A DNA stretch of 64,000 bases from positions 189,427 through 253,426 of the forward strand of contig JBEIHX010000001.1 of NCBI GenBank assembly GCA_040381075.1. The letters run 5' to 3'. The translations under genes and the position numbers were made by a program. The notes beneath the pieces are model-generated. The model was not told the origin of the DNA, ran no database searches, and worked only from the letters and a program-made list of their open reading frames with translations. Below are positions 15,711-23,914 of this stretch, in pieces. The DNA comes from JBEIHX01 sp040381075 (lineage in GTDB: Bacteria; Pseudomonadota; Alphaproteobacteria; Caulobacterales; Aquidulcibacteraceae). The stretch's first letter is position 1; the number at the start of each line of letters is the position of its first letter.

Positions 15711-17279
15711 ATGACAGCGATACCGATGGGCGATATCCCATCCTATTATGCGCAGTCGTTTCCTGCGGACCGGGCGGCGCTTGTGTTCGGCGAGGACGTG
15801 GTCACCTGGCGCGAGCTCGACCGACGCGCCCGACGGCGCGCCGCGTTTCTGCGGGAGTGCGGGGTGCGCCGCGATGATCTGGTGACACTGTCGCTGCCCA
15901 ACTGTTTCGAGTTCTATGAAAACACCTTTGCGATCTGGCGTCTGGGCGCAACGCCCCACGTTGTGTCGCCCCGTCTGCCGGCCCCGGAACTCGCCGCCAT
16001 TCTCGACACCGCCCGCCCGCGCCTGCTTGTGGGCGCCGATCATGGCCTCGCGCGCAACATCGTTGCGGTTGACGCATGCGCGCCGGCCCAGGCTGGCGGG
16101 GCGACGGGCGATGCGCCTGCCGATCCGCCTGCCGATCCGCCTGCCGATCCGCCTGCCGACGCCCTTACCGGCGCCAGCGCCGTTGCGCGCCACTGGAAGG
16201 CGATGTCGTCGGGCGGCTCCACCGGCCGGCCCAAGATCATTGTCGATGCGATGCCGGCGGAAATGGACCCGGAGTATGAGTCGCTATTTCAGCCGCGACG
16301 GGGCGTCATCGTCAATCCCGGCCCCCTCTATCACAATGCGCCATTCTCGGTGACGCACCGCGCCCTGTTTCGCGGCAGCACGGTTGTCGGGATGACGAGG
16401 TTCGACGCGCAGGAGACCCTTCGTCTGATCGCGCAATACCGGGCAAGCTGGATTTGCCTCGTGCCTACGATGATGGCGCGCATCTGGCGGCTTGATCCGC
16501 AGGTGCGCGACAGCTTCGACCTGTCGTGCCTGCGCCATGTGTGGCACATGGCTGCGCCGATGCCGGACTGGCTCAAGGAGGCCTGGATCGGATGGCTCGG
16601 GCCAGAGCGGATCTGGGAGCTCTACGCGGGCACTGAAGCGCAGGGCCAGACGATGATTTCAGGCGTTGAATGGCTTTCGCACCGCGGCTCTGTCGGACGC
16701 CCGGTGCGTTCACAGATGAAGATTCTGGATGAAGGCGGACACGAGCTGCCGCCGGGCGCGGTTGGAGAGATTTTCATCCGCCCCGAGGCGGCGAACACGT
16801 CGACCTATCACTATCTCGGCGCCGAGGCGCGTCGCGGACCGGACGGCTTTGAATCGCTTGGCGACTTTGGATGGATGGACCAGGACGGCTATCTCTACAT
16901 CGCTGACCGGCGCACCGATCTCATCCTGCGCGGCGGGGCCAACATCTATCCGGCCGAAGTCGAGGCGGTGCTGATGGAGCACCCCGAGGTCGACGTTGCA
17001 GTTGTGATCGGGCTGCCCGATGCGGATCTTGGCGCCCGGGTCCATGCCATCGTGCGTCTGCGCGGGCCGGCGGCGGACGGCGCGACGTGCGACGAAGCGC
17101 ATCTTCGCGCCTTCGTCGCCGCCCGGCTTGCCGCCTACAAGGCGCCGTCAAGCTATGAGTTCACGCCCGATGAATTGCGCGACGACGCCGGCAAGGTGCG
17201 CCGCTCGCAATTGCGGGCCGAGCGTCTGGCGTCAGCCGCCGGGCCAGCGGCGGCGGCCGCTGCAGAGACAGCCTCCTGA
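15711..17279 (+). CDS. AMP-dependent acyl-CoA ligase (bile-acid-CoA-ligase-like)
   Basis: ANL-superfamily enzyme that adenylates a carboxylate and transfers it to CoA, 522 aa. The P-loop is MSSGGSTGRPK, the A5 region reads ELYAGTEAQGQT, and the C-terminal hinge/lysine region ends DDAGKVRRSQL. It is a close paralogue of the ligase at 48214-49704 (shared GGSTGRPK, LYHNAPFS, VPTMM-RIWRL, HMAAP-P-WLKEAWI and RRSxLxAER). Residues about 135-150 are a (PADP)n stretch encoded by a 12-bp tandem repeat. Substrate unknown; steroid or bile acids are one option known for related ligases. Confidence 0.87.
   Translation: MTAIPMGDIPSYYAQSFPADRAALVFGEDVVTWRELDRRARRRAAFLRECGVRRDDLVTLSLPNCFEFYENTFAIWRLGATPHVVSPRLPAPELAAILDTARPRLLVGADHGLARNIVAVDACAPAQAGGATGDAPADPPADPPADPPADALTGASAVARHWKAMSSGGSTGRPKIIVDAMPAEMDPEYESLFQPRRGVIVNPGPLYHNAPFSVTHRALFRGSTVVGMTRFDAQETLRLIAQYRASWICLVPTMMARIWRLDPQVRDSFDLSCLRHVWHMAAPMPDWLKEAWIGWLGPERIWELYAGTEAQGQTMISGVEWLSHRGSVGRPVRSQMKILDEGGHELPPGAVGEIFIRPEAANTSTYHYLGAEARRGPDGFESLGDFGWMDQDGYLYIADRRTDLILRGGANIYPAEVEAVLMEHPEVDVAVVIGLPDADLGARVHAIVRLRGPAADGATCDEAHLRAFVAARLAAYKAPSSYEFTPDELRDDAGKVRRSQLRAERLASAAGPAAAAAAETAS
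16114..16159 (+). repeat. In-frame 12-bp tandem repeat inside the ligase gene
   Basis: Three full copies and one partial copy of CGCCTGCCGATC encode repeated Pro-Ala-Asp-Pro. It lies in a poorly conserved loop just before the P-loop region, absent from the paralogue at 48214-49704. Expansion or contraction keeps the frame. Confidence 0.95.
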
Positions 17280-17403
17280 CAGCGCGCCCGATGCAGCGCG
17301 GGCGCCCATAGCCAGACAGTGCGGGCGCGCCGTCGCGATTTGCTTGCGCCCATGTCGCCTCGCCCCATGGCCGCCGTCCGACGGACCGGCGACCCTGAGC
17401 GTG

Positions 17404-18870
17404 ATGGTCACCATCTCGACGACACGCGGCGCTATTGAGGGCGTGGAGCGGCCCGGCGTTGTTTCCTTCCTCGCCATCGCGTATGCCGCGCCTCCTGTCG
17501 GGCGGCTGCGCTGGCGTGCGCCAGAGCCGCCGGATGCGTGGTCGGGGACGTATCGCGCGACGGCGCATCCCACCCGCTCCCACCAGGCGCCTTTCCCCGC
17601 CGATCTCGCACCGCCAGGCGGCATTCCCGGCGCGATGGGTGAGGACATGCTGTATCTGAACGTCCACACGCCGGCGCTTGGCGGTCAGCCGCGCCCGGTG
17701 ATGGTGTATATTCACGGGGGCGGGTATACGCTGGGCTCGGCCAATGATTTCGATCCGGCGCCCTATGCGGCGCGCACCGGTTTGGTCGTGGTGGCGGTCA
17801 ATTATCGTCTCGGCATTTTCGGTTTTCTCGACCTCAGCCGGTTCGGCTGCGAATACCGCGGCAGCGCCAATCTGGGCTTTCAGGACCAGATTGCGGCCCT
17901 GCGGTGGGTCAAGGCAAACATCGCAGACTTCGGCGGGGATCCTGACAACATCACCATCTGCGGCTGCAGTGCTGGCGGCGGCTCGGTGATTGCGCTGATG
18001 TCGGCGCCGGCCGCACGGGGATTGTACAGGCGCGGCGTCGCCATGAGCCCGCTTGAGATCGCCCCGGCGCCTCCGGATGTCATCGGTGCGTGCAGCGCGG
18101 CGCTTGGCGTCTCGCCCGAGGCCCTGTTCGCCCAACTCTCTGCGATGACCGGCGGCGAGCTCTACGAGTTTCAGGCCCGCATGCGGCTGGCGGGCGGCGC
18201 CTGCGTCGACGGTGATGTGATCGTTGCCGGCATGCAGGACGGCGTGCGCGCCGGCGTCAATGTCACGCCGCTATTGGTCGGCACGACCCTCACCGAGGGC
18301 GAAATGCTTACCGCAGGTCTGATCGGCGCAGCCGGTCGCAGCGAGGCGGCGTTCCAGGCGCTGGAAAGCGGAATGCTCGATCGCATCGCAGCCGGCGACG
18401 TCTCAGCCTATCTGGCGCTGCTCAACGAACTCACGCAAGGACTTGCTCCGGAGGCCCGCCTCAACCGGGTCTGGTATGACAGTTTTCGCGCCCATGCGGT
18501 GCGCACTGCAGACGCTCTCGCCCGCGTCGAGGCGCCCGCCTGGCTCTATACATTCGCCCCGCCGACGGAGCATCCCTATGGCCCCACCCATGGCGCGGAT
18601 GTTCCATTTGTCTTCAACTCTCTCGATCCCGCGCGTGACGGCGAGATGCGGGTTTACTATCGAAATGAGCCGCGCACACGCGCCCTCGCCAGGCTTTGGT
18701 CGCGCGCCTTCGCACGGTTTGTCGAGTGCGGCGACCCCAATGGCGCGGACTTTCCCGTCTGGCCATCCTATGACCCGTCACTGCGCGCCTGTCTGGTTCT
18801 CAAAGACAAGCCTGAGGTGGTTTTCGACTTCGAAGGCGCGCGTTTGCGCGCGGCATACGGCATGACCTGA
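17404..18870 (+). CDS. Type-B carboxylesterase
   Basis: Alpha/beta-hydrolase of the carboxylesterase/lipase (PnbA/acetylcholinesterase-like) family, 488 aa from ATG 17404 (adjacent GTG 17401 possible). TTRGAIEG, LNVHTP, the oxyanion loop IHGGGY and the nucleophile elbow GCSAGGGS (Ser in GxSxG) are visible, with a candidate catalytic His in EHPYGPTHGAD. No signal peptide is seen, so hydrolysis is cytoplasmic. It is paralogous to the esterase at 35936-37390. Likely role: cleaving an ester of the island's substrate before or after CoA activation. Confidence 0.88.
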   Translation: MVTISTTRGAIEGVERPGVVSFLAIAYAAPPVGRLRWRAPEPPDAWSGTYRATAHPTRSHQAPFPADLAPPGGIPGAMGEDMLYLNVHTPALGGQPRPVMVYIHGGGYTLGSANDFDPAPYAARTGLVVVAVNYRLGIFGFLDLSRFGCEYRGSANLGFQDQIAALRWVKANIADFGGDPDNITICGCSAGGGSVIALMSAPAARGLYRRGVAMSPLEIAPAPPDVIGACSAALGVSPEALFAQLSAMTGGELYEFQARMRLAGGACVDGDVIVAGMQDGVRAGVNVTPLLVGTTLTEGEMLTAGLIGAAGRSEAAFQALESGMLDRIAAGDVSAYLALLNELTQGLAPEARLNRVWYDSFRAHAVRTADALARVEAPAWLYTFAPPTEHPYGPTHGADVPFVFNSLDPARDGEMRVYYRNEPRTRALARLWSRAFARFVECGDPNGADFPVWPSYDPSLRACLVLKDKPEVVFDFEGARLRAAYGMT

Positions 18871-18970
18871 CGCATCGCTCAGCCCTTGCGAGGTCGAGGC
18901 GTCACCCTGGACCTTCCGGCGCGCAGCGGGCGTCACGTCCACAAGACAAACCCGAGAGGACCCGTTCACC

Positions 18971-20602
18971 ATGTCAGCCGCACCCCTTCCGCCTCCGGCC
19001 AATCTCGCCGACGCCTTCGAGGCGGTCGCCGGCGCAATCGAACCGGACGCACCGGCGATATTGTGTGATGGCGACGTTCTCACCTGGAGCGCCTTCAATG
19101 TGCGCGCGGATGCGCTCGCCAGGTTCCTCGTGGGCGCAGGCCTTGCGACGGGGTCCAATGTCGCGCTCTACATGCGCAACGGACCCGACTACCTGATCTC
19201 CTTTCTGGCCTGTCTCAAGGCGCGCCTTACCCCTTTCAATGTGAATTACCGCTACGCCGCAAACGAGGTCGCCTACCTTCTCGACAACGCCGACTGCAAC
19301 GCCGCTGTGGTCGATGCGGAATTCGCCGGCGTTCTCGACCAGGCGGACCGGGGCAGAAGGGTCCGGACACGGCTGAGCGCACGCGCCAGCGCACCAGGTT
19401 TTGTTGATCTGCAGGCCATTTACGCCGCTGGCGGCGCGTTGGAGGCGCATGCGCGCGCGCCCGATGATCTGGTGATGATATACACTGGAGGAACCACCGG
19501 AATGCCCAAGGGCGTTCTTTGGCCGCAGGGGGCGATTTGGCAGAACTTGGCGCCTGGCCTGGCCTGGCCTGGTTGGTCCACGCCTGCAGCGCCGGCGGAC
19601 CTTGTCCCTCAGGTGCGAAGCCGTGAGGGCCGCTTGCGCACCTACGTCGCGCCACCGCTCATGCACGGCACCGGATTGCTCTCAGCCATCGGCATTCTGC
19701 TGATGGGAGGCTCGATCGTCCTGACCGGGCGGACGTCATTTGATCCGCAGGCCTGCATCCAGACGCTTGCAGAGCTTGCCTGTGACGGGCTTGTTATTGT
19801 TGGCGACGCCTTCGCGCGGCCTCTGCTGGAGGTCCTGCGCGCTGCTGACCCGCAGCCGGATCTGTCGCGCATGCGCGTGGTGGTCTCAAGCGGCATGATG
19901 TGGAGCCGTGAGGTCAAACAGGGGCTGCTGGAATTCATGCCAAACGCCCACCTGATCGATGGCCTCGGGATGAGCGAGTCCTCGACTTTCGCCTCTTCAG
20001 TCACAACCCGGGATACGGGCGCAGAGGACGCGACGTTCTCCTTGACTGGCGCTATCGTTCTTCATCCGGATGATCTGACGCCAGTCACGCCTGGCTCGGG
20101 TGAAATTGGGGTGCTTGCCAAGGCCGGACCACTGCCAATCGGCTATTACAAGGATCCCGAGCGCACGGCGCGAACCTTCGTCACAATCAATGGCGTCCGC
20201 CATGTCATCGGAGGCGACCATGCGCTTGTGGATCGGCAGGGACGGATCCGCCTCCTTGGCAGGGGAAATCTCTGCATCAACACGGCGGGGGAGAAGGTCT
20301 ATCCGGAGGAGGTGGAAGAGGTTCTGAAAACCCATCCCGGCGTGCGTGATGCTTTGGTCTTTGCAATGCCCGATCCTCGTTTTGGTCAGGCGGTCTGCGC
20401 CCTGGTGGAACTGTGCGCTCCGGCAAGCCCGGCAGATCTGTCGCAGCACGTTCGCCAGCGTCTGGCGGCCTACAAGAGTCCCCGGCGCATCGTCATCACA
20501 GATGAGACGCCGCGCGCACCCAACGGCAAGGCAGATTATGCGCAGGCGCGCATTCTCTTCGAGGCCGGCGGGGGCGGTTTTTTTGATGGAGCAGCCTCAT
20601 GA
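18971..20602 (+). CDS. Acyl-CoA synthetase (FadD-like ANL enzyme)
   Basis: 543 aa. The ATP/AMP signature YTGGTTGMPKGVLW, DGLGMSES and the C-terminal lysine motif PNGKADY place it among fatty-acyl-CoA synthetases. It starts 100 bp after the esterase and belongs to the same plus-strand group. It is only distantly similar to the GGSTG-type ligases in this window, so it probably activates a different acid or chain-shortened intermediate. No membrane segment. Confidence 0.88.
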   Translation: MSAAPLPPPANLADAFEAVAGAIEPDAPAILCDGDVLTWSAFNVRADALARFLVGAGLATGSNVALYMRNGPDYLISFLACLKARLTPFNVNYRYAANEVAYLLDNADCNAAVVDAEFAGVLDQADRGRRVRTRLSARASAPGFVDLQAIYAAGGALEAHARAPDDLVMIYTGGTTGMPKGVLWPQGAIWQNLAPGLAWPGWSTPAAPADLVPQVRSREGRLRTYVAPPLMHGTGLLSAIGILLMGGSIVLTGRTSFDPQACIQTLAELACDGLVIVGDAFARPLLEVLRAADPQPDLSRMRVVVSSGMMWSREVKQGLLEFMPNAHLIDGLGMSESSTFASSVTTRDTGAEDATFSLTGAIVLHPDDLTPVTPGSGEIGVLAKAGPLPIGYYKDPERTARTFVTINGVRHVIGGDHALVDRQGRIRLLGRGNLCINTAGEKVYPEEVEEVLKTHPGVRDALVFAMPDPRFGQAVCALVELCAPASPADLSQHVRQRLAAYKSPRRIVITDETPRAPNGKADYAQARILFEAGGGGFFDGAAS

Positions 20603-20692
20603 TCTGGCGCGGCCGGATTTCGCCTGCGCCCTCGCCCTGCGGCCCTGCCAGAGCCGACCGCGGCGACGGCGCCGACCGGCAGGCGTGCGGAC

Positions 20693-20722
20693 AAAAAAAG
20701 GCGCGCGCCAATTGGCGCGCGC
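20693..20722 (-). terminator. Intrinsic terminator on the minus strand
   Basis: A perfect 22-bp palindrome (20701-20722) gives a 9-bp GC-rich stem with AATT loop. On the minus strand it runs directly into CC and seven T (complement of 20693-20699). No minus-strand protein gene lies upstream, which is the main reason to suspect an RNA gene here. Confidence 0.75.
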
Positions 20723-20870
20723 TGAAGTTTGAGGAGGAAACGCACGTCACCAGGGTGACGCGGCTCAGGCAGGAGTCAGCTTCTGCGTCGGTGTCCGACG
20801 ACGCCGCACACTCCTGCAGTACAGTGAGTTACCCGGGAGTAGGTTTCGTGTCTACCGCAAAGACCCGCGG
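20693..20870 (-). ncRNA. Candidate structured small RNA with intrinsic terminator
   Basis: Read on the minus strand, this intergenic segment folds into a series of stems. An outer 8-bp stem (20810-20817 with 20769-20776) encloses a 6-bp hairpin with 3-nt loop (CGTCGG/CCGACG, 20786-20800). A second hairpin lies at 20745-20760 (6-7 bp). An unpaired stretch containing CCUCCU (complement of 20732-20737) follows. The 3' end is a 9-bp GC hairpin (20701-20722) and seven U. That layout resembles trans-acting sRNAs with an exposed anti-Shine-Dalgarno motif. The 5' end is not defined: CTGACA (complement of 20900-20905) is a possible -35 but no good -10 was found. The RNA would be transcribed away from the ligase gene that begins at 20916. 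Confidence 0.55.
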
Positions 20871-20915
20871 CCCTATCTTCTGGCGCCTGTGCGTCTATGT
20901 GTCAGAGGCTGCGCC

Positions 20916-22451
20916 GTGACGGGGATCTGTCCAACGGTGAATAATGAAAACCGGCCAGCCCTGGCGATGGCCGACGGCGCGTCGATATCTCATGGCGCAT
21001 TGGACGCGATGTCGGCGCGCGCAGCCAACTGGCTGCGCCGGCTTGGGCTTAGGCCTGGTGATCATGTCGCGTATATGCTTGAGAACCGCATCGAGGCGAT
21101 CGTGTTCGCCTGGGCTGCGCACCGTTGCGGACTCTACTACACGCCCATCCCGGTCCATTTGAAGGCGGGCGAGATTGCCTATATGGCAGGCGACTGCGTA
21201 GCGCGCCTTATCCTGACAGGCGCGGAATTCCTCGAGTTATGGCGCGATGTTCTCAAGGAACGTTCCGATGTGACCCTTGCCTGCGCCGATCGCGGGTGTG
21301 ATGGCGCAGTCTGCTTCTGGAGCGGGATCGGCGACGAGACCTCAGCGCCCGCGGGTCCGGACCTGGAAGGTTTCGCCATGCTGTATTCGTCCGGCACAAC
21401 CGGCCGGCCGAAAGGCATTATTCGTCCACTGAGCGGAAGAGCGTTCGGCGGCGATCCGATGAGCGTTCTTTATTCTCACCATCAAGTGGGGGAACATACT
21501 GTCTATCTGTCGCCGGCCCCTCTCTATCATGCAGCGCCACTGCGCTGTGTCATGGCGGTGCAGAGGCTTGGCGGCCTCGCGGTTGTTCTTGAGCGGTTTG
21601 AGGCGGTTCAGCTGCTTCGCGCGATCGAAACATGGCGCGCAACGCATATCCAGCTGGTCCCCACGATGATGCGCCGGCTCATCGAGCTGCCGCTGACAGT
21701 GCGGTCAGCGTATGATCTTTCAAGCCTGCGCGTGGTCATTCATGCAGCCGCCCCCTGCCCGCCTGACGTGAAGCGCGCAATGATCGACTGGCTTGGCCCG
21801 ATCGTGAACGAGTATTATGGCGGCACAGAGGGCGTCGGCGTCACCTATATCACCAGTCAGGAGTGGCTCGAGCGTCCGGGGTCCGTTGGCCGGGCTGTCA
21901 TCGGCGAACTTCAGATCATTGGCGAGGACGGCGTGCAGGCCCCGGTTGGTTCCCCGGGCCTTGTGTACTTCCGCGGCGGTCCCCGGTTTTCCTATCACAA
22001 CGATCCAGACAAGACGCAGCAGGCATATTCTCTGCCCGGCGGCGAGCCTGCTGATGCGGCGAGCCTCGGCGACATCGGCCGGCTTGATGCTGACGGCTAT
22101 CTCTATCTCCTCGACCGGGCGTCGTTCACAATCAACTCCGGCGGCGTCAACATCTATCCGCGAGAGGTTGAAGATGTTCTGGAGAGCCATCCTGGCGTTC
22201 GGGAGGCTGCAGTGTTCGGCGCGCCCAATCGGGATTTCGGCGAAGAGGTTAAGGCTGTGGTGGAACGCGCGCCCTCTCACGCACCCTTGGTCGGCGAAGA
22301 GGAGCTCATCGCGTTCTGCCGGGCGCGGATGTCCCATGTGAAGGCGCCTCGTTCGATAGAGTTTGTCAGTGCCCTGCCGCGTTCGGAAGCCGGAAAGGTG
22401 CTCAAGGGAGATCTCAGGAGACGTTATTGGGAGACACAGGGAAGCCCATGA
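20916..22451 (+). CDS. Acyl-CoA synthetase (ANL family)
   Basis: 511 aa from GTG 20916. Contains MLYSSGTTGRPKGI (P-loop), EYYGGTEG, and the C-terminal Lys in RSEAGKVLKGDL. Family resemblance is to fatty-acid/aryl CoA ligases. It overlaps the following HMGCS-like gene by 4 bp (ATGA), which in turn overlaps a thiolase by 8 bp, so these three products are probably made together and act in sequence: activation, then C-C bond chemistry. Confidence 0.87.
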   Translation: MTGICPTVNNENRPALAMADGASISHGALDAMSARAANWLRRLGLRPGDHVAYMLENRIEAIVFAWAAHRCGLYYTPIPVHLKAGEIAYMAGDCVARLILTGAEFLELWRDVLKERSDVTLACADRGCDGAVCFWSGIGDETSAPAGPDLEGFAMLYSSGTTGRPKGIIRPLSGRAFGGDPMSVLYSHHQVGEHTVYLSPAPLYHAAPLRCVMAVQRLGGLAVVLERFEAVQLLRAIETWRATHIQLVPTMMRRLIELPLTVRSAYDLSSLRVVIHAAAPCPPDVKRAMIDWLGPIVNEYYGGTEGVGVTYITSQEWLERPGSVGRAVIGELQIIGEDGVQAPVGSPGLVYFRGGPRFSYHNDPDKTQQAYSLPGGEPADAASLGDIGRLDADGYLYLLDRASFTINSGGVNIYPREVEDVLESHPGVREAAVFGAPNRDFGEEVKAVVERAPSHAPLVGEEELIAFCRARMSHVKAPRSIEFVSALPRSEAGKVLKGDLRRRYWETQGSP

Positions 22452-23914
22452 CCAAGGCAGGCATCACCGGGTTTGGGGTGTATCTGCCCCGCCGTCGGCT
22501 ATGCCGTCGGACGGCGGCGGGGCATCAGAGCTGGCTGCAGCCAGGCCTCGAGAGCACGGGCCGGCGTACGGTCGCGAACTGGGACGAGGATACGGTCACC
22601 ATGGCGGTGGAGGCGGCGCGCAATTGCGTTCCATCCCCAGTACGGGGCGCGGTCGGGGCAGTGACGTTCGCCAGCACGACGCCGGTATTCCTTGACCGGC
22701 TCAATGCCGGCGTCATCGCCGGCGCCCTCGATTTGCCCGAGGACGTTGAGGCGGCTGACCTGTGCGGCGCACGACGCGCCGGGATGACAGCACTTCTCAA
22801 CGCCATCGATGCGGCCGAGGCGCGCGGTCAAGATGGGTTGGTGATCGCATCGGAGCGGCGGGCAGCGCGGGCGGCAAGCCCGCTGGAACTTGCCATCGGC
22901 GATGCCGCGGCGGCGCTGCGGGTCGGTCCCACGGGCGTACTCGCCACACTGCGTGCGCGCCATACGCTGACAGTCGACTTCGTCGACCGTCATCGGGGCG
23001 CCGGGACGCTGGTTGAATATGCCTGGGAGGATCGTTGGATCCGCGAAGAGGGTTATGGCGCGCTGACGCCGCGCGCAGTGGCTGGCGTGCTCCAGCGCGC
23101 GGGCCTTGCACCGCAGGCTGTCGACATCCTTGTCGCGCCCTGTCCGTTCAAGGGCGTGATGCAAAAACTTGCCCAGGAGGCTGGCCTTGGCCGGGCCCAG
23201 GTGGTGAGCGACCTTGCTGAGGAGTGCGGTGATCTGGGGGCGGCGAACGCCCTGACGCTGCTCGCCGGCGCCCTCGAGATCGCAACTCCCGGACAGATCA
23301 TCCTCGTGTGCGACTTCGGTCAAGGGTGCGAGAGCGCGATCTTTGAAACTGCACCGGCCATTGGCGAATTCCGGCCGGCGCGCACTCTGCGCTCCCAGAT
23401 CGCTGACGGCGTGAGCGAGCTTAATTATCTCCGCTTCTTGACCATGCGCAAACTGATCGATTGGGAGACGCGCCCGCGCTCTGAGAAGGACAATCGCGGC
23501 TCGCTCTCGGCGATGTACCGCAACCGGCGCGCCCTGCTGGGGTTTGTCGGCGGGCGCGATCCAGACAGTGGGATGGTGCAGTTTCCGCCGAGCCGCCTCA
23601 AGGTGGGCGAGGAGGGCATGACGACCGACACCCTTGTCCCCTATCGGCTGGCGGACAAGATCGGGCGCGTGGTGTCATGGTCTGCGGACCGCATGACGCT
23701 GACGCCGGATCCGCCCAACTACTACGGTCTCATTCAGTTTCCAGAGGGCGGACGCCTGATGATGGACTTCACTGACGTACTTGACGCACCCGTGCGGACG
23801 GGGATGGCGATGCGCATGGTTTTCCGCATCAAGGAAGTTGAGACGCCGCGCGACTTCACCCGGTATTTCTGGAAAGCTCAACCCGTCATTGACCCGGGGA
23901 GCGAGCATGCCTAG
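22448..23914 (+). CDS. HMG-CoA-synthase-like protein fused to DUF35-like OB domain
   Basis: 488 aa. Residues 1 to about 330 form a KAS-III/HMG-CoA synthase-type thiolase fold: GITGFGVYLPRR, NWDEDTVTMAVEAA, and catalytic Cys 106 in ADLCGARRAG. The C-terminal about 130 residues look like a DUF35 OB fold (GGRDPDSGMVQFPPSR, then IGRVVSWS and YYGLIQFPEGGR). The Zn-ribbon cysteines usual in DUF35 proteins are replaced, with D and S where the first CxxC would be. In archaea separate thiolase, HMGCS and DUF35 proteins form one complex; here HMGCS and DUF35 are fused and the next gene is a thiolase. It may catalyse aldol/retro-aldol or Claisen chemistry on an acyl-CoA. Confidence 0.8.
   Translation: MTKAGITGFGVYLPRRRLCRRTAAGHQSWLQPGLESTGRRTVANWDEDTVTMAVEAARNCVPSPVRGAVGAVTFASTTPVFLDRLNAGVIAGALDLPEDVEAADLCGARRAGMTALLNAIDAAEARGQDGLVIASERRAARAASPLELAIGDAAAALRVGPTGVLATLRARHTLTVDFVDRHRGAGTLVEYAWEDRWIREEGYGALTPRAVAGVLQRAGLAPQAVDILVAPCPFKGVMQKLAQEAGLGRAQVVSDLAEECGDLGAANALTLLAGALEIATPGQIILVCDFGQGCESAIFETAPAIGEFRPARTLRSQIADGVSELNYLRFLTMRKLIDWETRPRSEKDNRGSLSAMYRNRRALLGFVGGRDPDSGMVQFPPSRLKVGEEGMTTDTLVPYRLADKIGRVVSWSADRMTLTPDPPNYYGLIQFPEGGRLMMDFTDVLDAPVRTGMAMRMVFRIKEVETPRDFTRYFWKAQPVIDPGSEHA

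Noticed and set aside
20732..20919. Plus-strand small ORF (GTG 20755, 54 aa) behind AGGAGG and overlapping the next start
   Set aside because: The AGGAGG is 17 nt from the GTG, the translation looks non-coding, and the structure with T-tract on the minus strand explains the region better. Kept as a possible alternative.
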